A stretch of 64,000 nucleotides of DNA from JAICMB01 sp035295125 (GTDB lineage Bacteria; Acidobacteriota; Terriglobia; Bryobacterales; Bryobacteraceae). The stretch's first letter is position 1, and each line of letters starts with the position of its first letter. A program made the position numbers and the translations under genes. The stretch spans positions 310,001 to 374,000 of the forward strand of contig DATGJP010000020.1 of NCBI GenBank assembly GCA_035295125.1, written 5' to 3'. The notes under the pieces are model-generated. The model saw nothing but the letters and a program-made list of their open reading frames with translations. It ran no database searches and was not told the origin of the DNA. This document shows, one piece after another, positions 58,952-64,000 of this stretch.

Positions 58952-61141
58952 ATGGCGGATAAAGGAAAGAAAGAACAAGAGGGGCAGGTGGCCAAACTCG
59001 CCACCATGAAGCTCAAGCCGATCACGTACAAGATTGAGTTGCAGTATCTCGGCGACAAGCACATCAAGAAGGAAGACGCCAAGTACCGCTGCAATTACAC
59101 CATTGATGACGGCACCACGTCCGTCGCAGCGGGCACCACCATTAAAAATCTCGTAGGCGGAACTCCTGCCGACAATAGCGCCGACGACCTTGCCGCAAAG
59201 CGAATCCCCGACGGCGGCAAGAGCGGCCCTCCCGCAACCGACGAAGCCCGCCGCCTGTTGATCACGGACTTTCACACCGTGCGCCGTGCCGATGAGAATT
59301 TGGCGCAAACAACCGATCGCTCAAAATACTACACTGACCGTAGTTGGATGAAGGATGTCCAGCCTGCGGCCCCGTTCCGCGCTATCGTTCGCCGTTTCGC
59401 AGGCGATACTCAAATTCCCGTAGCAGACGCACTCAAGCTGCTTGTCGATCTTAAGGATCCCGTCGAAGAGTTCGACCAACAGGATGGCAAGCCCAAGACG
59501 TTCCTCGAAAAGTTCTTCAAAAAATACAACCACGACACGGGCAACGACAGCAAGGGCGACGACAATCAACCAACCTGGGGGCAGGCTCCAACCGCCAAAT
59601 GCCGCGAACATCCCGGCCAAGCTGGTTATAAAGCTACGAATGTTATTAGCAAGCTTGCCTATAAGCAATGGGACATGGGGACAGACCTCAACAGTGTCGA
59701 CGATCTGAGCGACGCGGCCGAGGAAGCCGTCATCGGCGCCCTCATGGACATGACGCAGACTGACGAAAAGCTCAAACCCAGCGGCACAGAAAAGGTCTAC
59801 GTGGCGGATTTTGCAATGCGTCCTTTTCCGACCGGCGGCGACAACTATCGCATGCTCCTCACGGTCCGCAAAGGGACCGACGATCTACGCTCAATCAAGG
59901 AAAACGGCGCTCTTATCAAGCTATTCGATAGCGACTCCAAAGAAATCACAAAGCCGCGTGCATACGTGTCCGGAAAGTTCACCATCTGGAAGCAGATTCC
60001 CTTTAAGCGGCTGATCCTCGTCAACCAGACGCCGAAGACGGCCATTGACTGGACCATCGTACAGGGTAAATACAAGAAGCTGTTCGTCGAGATCAAGGCG
60101 CCTACGGATCCCGATTACTACGAGGTGAGTGAGGAGGACTGGCTCAAGATTTTCAAAGCTCATTTCGATCCCGCTGGTACGGCCTATCCTGGCAAATGGA
60201 CCGCCGATCCTGGAAACGAATACGATAAGCATTTCTATCCTCCCTTCCTGCGCACTTCAACAAACAACAAGGTGAACGACGGGAACACCCATCCGTTAAC
60301 GCGCGCCATGGTAAAACTCGCCTGCTCGAAGGCCACGCCGGTGATCAAGGACCCCTATGCCGGCAGCGATGAGGACCAGAACGAGCCGAACGGCATGTTT
60401 GTTGTCATGATGCGGAAACTAAGTCCCACCGATACAGATTTGGGTGAGTTGCTGTTCGATCGCCATTTGAACGCCATGTACAACAGCAACAAGACGGCGA
60501 TGCAAATTGCCCGTACCATCTCGCATGAAATCGGGCACGCCTTGAACCTGTGGCATGGGATCACACAAACGGATAAGACTTACACCGTGAATGGCACGGA
60601 GTGTTACCTCCTGTTTCACAACGAGGACAGTTATCAGGTCCTCCGCCACGATCCGGAGCACCTCCCCGAATGCATCATGGGGTATTCGGGGAGCGACTCC
60701 GCGCAGTTCTGCGGCATGTGCGATCTAATCGTCCGATTCTACCCGGCGTCGAAACTCACCGACGCGGCGGAATTCTCGAAGGCTGCCATGGACCTTTACT
60801 CCGGTGGATCGATCTTCCAAGCCAACAGCACTACAGCCGCCGTGAATCTGCCCAGTCCCCTGGAATTGACGGTCGGAAGTACGACCAAGCTCACGGCTCT
60901 CGGACCGGAACAAAGCTACAACCCACGATGGTCTGACCCGACCAACATCAGGAAGGCGCGCGTGATGCTTACCAAATTACCCGGCGCTACCTGGACTACA
61001 ACCGGAACAGGCGCGGTCAGCATGCAACAGCATGCAGCGCGTTTTTGGGAGATCAAAGGGGTTACCGCCGGCCCGGTGACCATCACCTTTAATCTGCAAG
61101 GCGTCACAATGACATGTAATTTGACGGTGAAAACGCCATGA
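58952..61141 (+). CDS. Metzincin-like zinc metalloprotease without signal peptide
   Basis: A 729-residue protein starting MADKGKKEQEGQ, clearly without export signal. The zinc motif HEIGHALNLWH spans H525 to H535 and has three histidines in metzincin spacing, but asparagine in the usual glycine position. A Met-turn candidate is IMGYSG with M576, 41 residues on. The C-terminal 100 residues (LELTVGSTTKLTALGPEQ... GAVSMQQHAARFWEIKG) look like a Big_2/Ig domain. The 520-residue N-terminal region is not recognised. Probably a cargo or effector enzyme made with its two neighbours. Confidence 0.75.
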   Translation: MADKGKKEQEGQVAKLATMKLKPITYKIELQYLGDKHIKKEDAKYRCNYTIDDGTTSVAAGTTIKNLVGGTPADNSADDLAAKRIPDGGKSGPPATDEARRLLITDFHTVRRADENLAQTTDRSKYYTDRSWMKDVQPAAPFRAIVRRFAGDTQIPVADALKLLVDLKDPVEEFDQQDGKPKTFLEKFFKKYNHDTGNDSKGDDNQPTWGQAPTAKCREHPGQAGYKATNVISKLAYKQWDMGTDLNSVDDLSDAAEEAVIGALMDMTQTDEKLKPSGTEKVYVADFAMRPFPTGGDNYRMLLTVRKGTDDLRSIKENGALIKLFDSDSKEITKPRAYVSGKFTIWKQIPFKRLILVNQTPKTAIDWTIVQGKYKKLFVEIKAPTDPDYYEVSEEDWLKIFKAHFDPAGTAYPGKWTADPGNEYDKHFYPPFLRTSTNNKVNDGNTHPLTRAMVKLACSKATPVIKDPYAGSDEDQNEPNGMFVVMMRKLSPTDTDLGELLFDRHLNAMYNSNKTAMQIARTISHEIGHALNLWHGITQTDKTYTVNGTECYLLFHNEDSYQVLRHDPEHLPECIMGYSGSDSAQFCGMCDLIVRFYPASKLTDAAEFSKAAMDLYSGGSIFQANSTTAAVNLPSPLELTVGSTTKLTALGPEQSYNPRWSDPTNIRKARVMLTKLPGATWTTTGTGAVSMQQHAARFWEIKGVTAGPVTITFNLQGVTMTCNLTVKTP

Positions 61142-62613
61142 GCAACGGGCTGACCGTTACACTCAAGCTCGATTCCGCGGAGTGCGTACGCCAGGAGTCC
61201 GCGCGTTTTGAAGTCTCGGTCACTAACAACTCGCGCGAAACGCTGGAGGAACTTGCGACCCTCGTTTCCAAGAACCTCGTGCTGCGCGTCGTCCTGGAAT
61301 CGGACTTGGGGCAGCGAACTGCGAACCAGCGGAGCGGCGTCCGTCGCGATGGCCAGACTTATCATGCGCCCGATACCCCCGAGGTGACAAACTTGGCCCC
61401 TGGCCAGTCGATGACAGCTCCTGGCGACCTCCTCGATTGGTTTGGGCTCATCAACCCTGGCGAATATCGCGTCAAGGCAGTTTACATTCGTTCCGGAGAA
61501 CCGATCGAATCTGCATCCCAGACGCTCCGTGTGCATCCTGCCAAGCCAGTCACGGCGGCCTCCCCACGATCCGGCGAGCGTGCCCGCAGCGCTCCACTCA
61601 TCAACGCCTGGGTCAACGATGCTGGGGGTACCCACACGCTCTTTCTCCAGGAAAACAGCCCCGCGCTTCCTAGCAATCCTCGACACTGCCAGCGTCTGCC
61701 CGGAAATTTCAACGCCCAGCATCTCGATGCCGCGCAACAACCCCTTTCCGGTTTACCAGTCGGTCACCTGACGTGGAGCGCCGGCCCGGCGGCGATCGGC
61801 GTCGCAAGCATGCCGTTCGAAAAGCCTCGCGCCGCATCACTAGAGAGCGTGCCGGCCCCTTTCCCGGGTCACCCTTTGCGGTCGCCCCTCAGCACTCAGG
61901 AAGGAACGGTTTGGATCCCTTACGCGGACGCCCAGCTTACGCGCTTTGCTGCCGTGCATGTCGAGAAGGGTGCGGCCAAGTCCGTGGAACTCAAGCTCGG
62001 CAGTCTTGCGACGATCGGGCCGTATGTGAACATTTGGGATTACGACGCCAACCTTTACTTCGCCTGGGGCGCCAAACAGGGTAACGAGGTTCGCTGCGGA
62101 CGCCTCGGCCTGAGGCCGGCCGGCACAAGTTTTGCGCCCATATTCGCCCAGGCATTCGACGCCCCGGTGGTCTGGCTCGACGGCTACATCCAAATACACG
62201 ACGACGACTCTCGCGAACCGATACTGTGGGTGGTGCGGCGCAAGGCCGGCGCCCTCGCTTGTTGCCGCTTTCGATCCACCAGCAAGATCTGGCTGTCCGA
62301 TGCACTGCTTGTAACGGATAAGATGCCCAACCTTGAACCCATCAGCTCGGTCGTGACTGCCGGCAAACAACTGGGACTGCTTTTGAAGTCCCCGGACGGC
62401 GATCTTTACTATGGCAGCACCACGACTGGCACCATCGTTCCAGTTCCCGAACTCGTGCGCAAGGAGATCAAAGCCTCACAGTCCCCCGGGCTGTTAGCCT
62501 CCGACGACAACGGCATTGCCTTTTGGGTTCACCTGCGCTATCTCGAGCCAGACCACATCGCCACCGTGCGACTCGAACCATTGAAGGAAAGCGATCCGAT
62601 GGATCGGATCTGA
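61138..62613 (+). CDS. Ig-like N-domain protein with possible propeller
   Basis: A 491-residue protein overlapping the metalloprotease gene by four bases (ATGA). Residues 1-130 form an Ig-like beta sandwich (TVTLKLDSAECVRQESARFEV, LAPGQSMTAPGDLLDWFGLI NPGEYRVKAV), similar to CARDB/BsuPI-type domains. The remainder has repeated strands (NIWDYDANLYFAWGAK, VVWLDGYIQIHDDDSREPILW, GLLLKSPDGDLYYGSTTTG) that could be a propeller. No signal peptide and no known family. It may bind the protease, inhibit it or provide target binding. Confidence 0.65.
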   Translation: MSNGLTVTLKLDSAECVRQESARFEVSVTNNSRETLEELATLVSKNLVLRVVLESDLGQRTANQRSGVRRDGQTYHAPDTPEVTNLAPGQSMTAPGDLLDWFGLINPGEYRVKAVYIRSGEPIESASQTLRVHPAKPVTAASPRSGERARSAPLINAWVNDAGGTHTLFLQENSPALPSNPRHCQRLPGNFNAQHLDAAQQPLSGLPVGHLTWSAGPAAIGVASMPFEKPRAASLESVPAPFPGHPLRSPLSTQEGTVWIPYADAQLTRFAAVHVEKGAAKSVELKLGSLATIGPYVNIWDYDANLYFAWGAKQGNEVRCGRLGLRPAGTSFAPIFAQAFDAPVVWLDGYIQIHDDDSREPILWVVRRKAGALACCRFRSTSKIWLSDALLVTDKMPNLEPISSVVTAGKQLGLLLKSPDGDLYYGSTTTGTIVPVPELVRKEIKASQSPGLLASDDNGIAFWVHLRYLEPDHIATVRLEPLKESDPMDRI

Positions 62614-62690
62614 TCGCCGGGAGCCACCTTTCCTTCCCATCCGGCCATAAACCAACCGAAACCGTTTCGCTTCGTCACTGTATTACGAAC

Positions 62691-64000
62691 ATGCGAAACC
62701 TCTGGCGGGATCTCGTCTACGCGGCCCGGGTGCTGCGCCTTTCGCCCGGATTCACTCTGATCGCCATCGTAGTGCTCGCGATCGGCATCGGCGCTAACTG
62801 TGCCATCTTTACGTTAGTCGACGCCGCTCTCCTTCGTCCTTTACCGTTCGGACATCCTGACGAGCTCGTCAAGCTGTGGGAGAAACCGCCTGGTAGCGAT
62901 CGCAACGCCGTCTCTCCACTCAATTTCCTCGATTGGTCGGAGCAGAACAGCGTCTTCACCGCCATCGCTGCTGCCTCCGGACACATCGGGACGATTATCG
63001 CGGAAGGCGTTCCGAAACGGATCCTCGGTCAAACTGTCACCTCCCGGTTCTTCGATGTCCTCGGCGTTCCTCCCGTGGCCGGCAGGACATTCACTTCCGA
63101 GGACGATAAGCCCGGGTCCAAGGTCATCGTGCTCAGCGAGACGCTCTGGCGCTCGAATTATGGAGCCGATCCAAAACTTGTGGGATCCACAATCGTCATG
63201 GACGGGGAGCCCTGGACTGTAATCGGCGTGATGCCTTCCACTTTCGAAATCATCTATCAGGCCGGGTATTGGACGATCTTCCATATAGAAAGGCGTCCCG
63301 AGAATCGGCTGCCTCACTACCTGCACGTTTTCGGACGCCTGAAGCCCGGGATAACAATCGATCAGGCGCGCACCGCAATGAACGTGATTGGAGCGAATCT
63401 CGCGCGCGAATATCCGGATTCGAACAAGGGATGGGGCGTCTCAATGCTGCCCCTCCACAACGCGACGGTCGCCACAACGCTTCGGACTACGTCGCTTGTC
63501 CTCGCGGGAGTTGTGGGACTGGTGCTGCTTATGGCCTGCGCGAATGTGGCCAACCTGCTGCTGGTGCGCGGAGCGGGACGCTCACGCGAGATTGCAGTCC
63601 GGGCAGCGCTCGGTGGAAGCAGCGGCCGCATTCTGGGCCAACTACTAATCGAGAGCGGATTGCTTGCGGTCCTTGGCGGCGCCGCGGGCATCGCGCTGGC
63701 CTGGTTGGCCGTGAGCGTGGCTCCGAAGTTCCTGCCGCCCGGAACGCTCCCGGCCGGCGTACGACTGATATTGGATATCCGCGTGGTAGCATTTTCCGCC
63801 GCCCTGACCCTCACGACCGGTCTATTATTCGGGCTCGTTCCGGCTTGGCAGGCTGCGCGAATGTCGCTCGTCGATGCGCTGCGGCAGGGAGGTCGAACCG
63901 CGGCTGACGGAGCGGGTGTGTTTCGATCGGCACTCGCCGTCGCGGAGATCGCTGTTGCCGTCATGCTCGCGGCCGGCGCGGGATTGTTAGTGCGTACGCT
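62691..64000 (+). CDS. ADOP-type ABC transporter permease (partial at window end)
   Basis: The first 436 residues of a second ADOP permease, open to the window edge. It starts MRNLWRDLVYAARVLRLSPG, with ATG 62691, and has the FtsX start FTLIAIVVLAIGIGANCAIFTLVD, MacB periplasmic region and the first FtsX domain (MACANVANLLLVRGAGRSREIAVRAALGGSSGRIL). It is only moderately similar to the copy at 55441. The two flank the metalloprotease cassette. Confidence 0.9.
   Translation, partial: MRNLWRDLVYAARVLRLSPGFTLIAIVVLAIGIGANCAIFTLVDAALLRPLPFGHPDELVKLWEKPPGSDRNAVSPLNFLDWSEQNSVFTAIAAASGHIGTIIAEGVPKRILGQTVTSRFFDVLGVPPVAGRTFTSEDDKPGSKVIVLSETLWRSNYGADPKLVGSTIVMDGEPWTVIGVMPSTFEIIYQAGYWTIFHIERRPENRLPHYLHVFGRLKPGITIDQARTAMNVIGANLAREYPDSNKGWGVSMLPLHNATVATTLRTTSLVLAGVVGLVLLMACANVANLLLVRGAGRSREIAVRAALGGSSGRILGQLLIESGLLAVLGGAAGIALAWLAVSVAPKFLPPGTLPAGVRLILDIRVVAFSAALTLTTGLLFGLVPAWQAARMSLVDALRQGGRTAADGAGVFRSALAVAEIAVAVMLAAGAGLLVRT

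Noticed and set aside
1..64000. CRISPR array or classical prophage
   Set aside because: No regular repeat-spacer series and no phage structural genes were seen; only an integrase with small accessory genes.

Overview
The window is a high-GC stretch of bacterial chromosome that most resembles an Acidobacteriota genome of the Solibacter/Bryobacter kind. This is inferred from gene content, not from a marker phylogeny. The pointers are two large ADOP-type ABC permeases, a GWxTD-domain secreted protein, a zinc-type ribosomal protein L28, an arylsulfotransferase, an Asp-box propeller coupled to a MoaD-like protein, a zinc-ribbon/TM/LamG-like protein, and many secreted enzymes of unknown substrate. 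Coding density is high, with many 1-4 base overlaps between genes.

Layout. (1) 1-3.8 kb looks like one end of an integrated element. It has a tyrosine integrase beside the 3' end of tRNA-Ser(CGA), a small HTH protein, a small orphan protein, a UPF0175 antitoxin with a truncated PIN-toxin remnant, and a zeta-toxin-like kinase with a small coupled partner. (2) 3.9-13.3 kb carries carbohydrate- and sulfate-ester-related enzymes: Asp-box propeller plus MoaD-like protein, GH13 amylase, ArsA-type ATPase, arylsulfotransferase and Tat-exported sulfatase. (3) 13.3-24.5 kb is mostly housekeeping: rpmB, a sugar kinase/KdsC-like phosphatase/ACT operon, GWxTD protein, Gfo/Idh/MocA oxidoreductase, recG and an amidohydrolase.

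(4) 24.5-27.4 kb appears to be a self-contained regulatory circuit. A sigma-54 enhancer-binding protein is transcribed divergently from a pirin-yceI operon. The intergenic region has a good -24/-12 promoter and two identical inverted-repeat sites at enhancer distance. (5) 27.4-32.2 kb holds an M20 peptidase, a type-B carboxylesterase, a MmcQ/YjbR protein and a secreted helical protein. (6) 32.3-39.7 kb is a glycan-type cluster: class II asparagine synthase, ArnT-like GT-C transferase, GT4 transferase, and a tandem methyltransferase fused to a Wzt_C-like domain. (7) 39.7-46.3 kb encodes an S9 peptidase and a MacB/LolCDE-like ABC export system, followed by an HXXEE protein, an ECF sigma/anti-sigma pair and a Phd/VapC module. 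(8) 48.6-54.4 kb is a complete TolC/adaptor/RND efflux operon with a DUF2892 protein.

(9) 55.4-64 kb holds two ADOP permeases flanking three tightly packed genes without signal peptides. These are a proline-rich three-beta-domain protein, a HEIGH...H metzincin-like protease with an Ig-like tail, and an Ig plus possible propeller protein. This cassette is the best candidate in the window for an undescribed system. Between genes there are several hairpin repeats, a twin 14-bp palindrome that looks like an operator, and a leader with two mutually exclusive hairpins. No CRISPR array or rRNA was seen.
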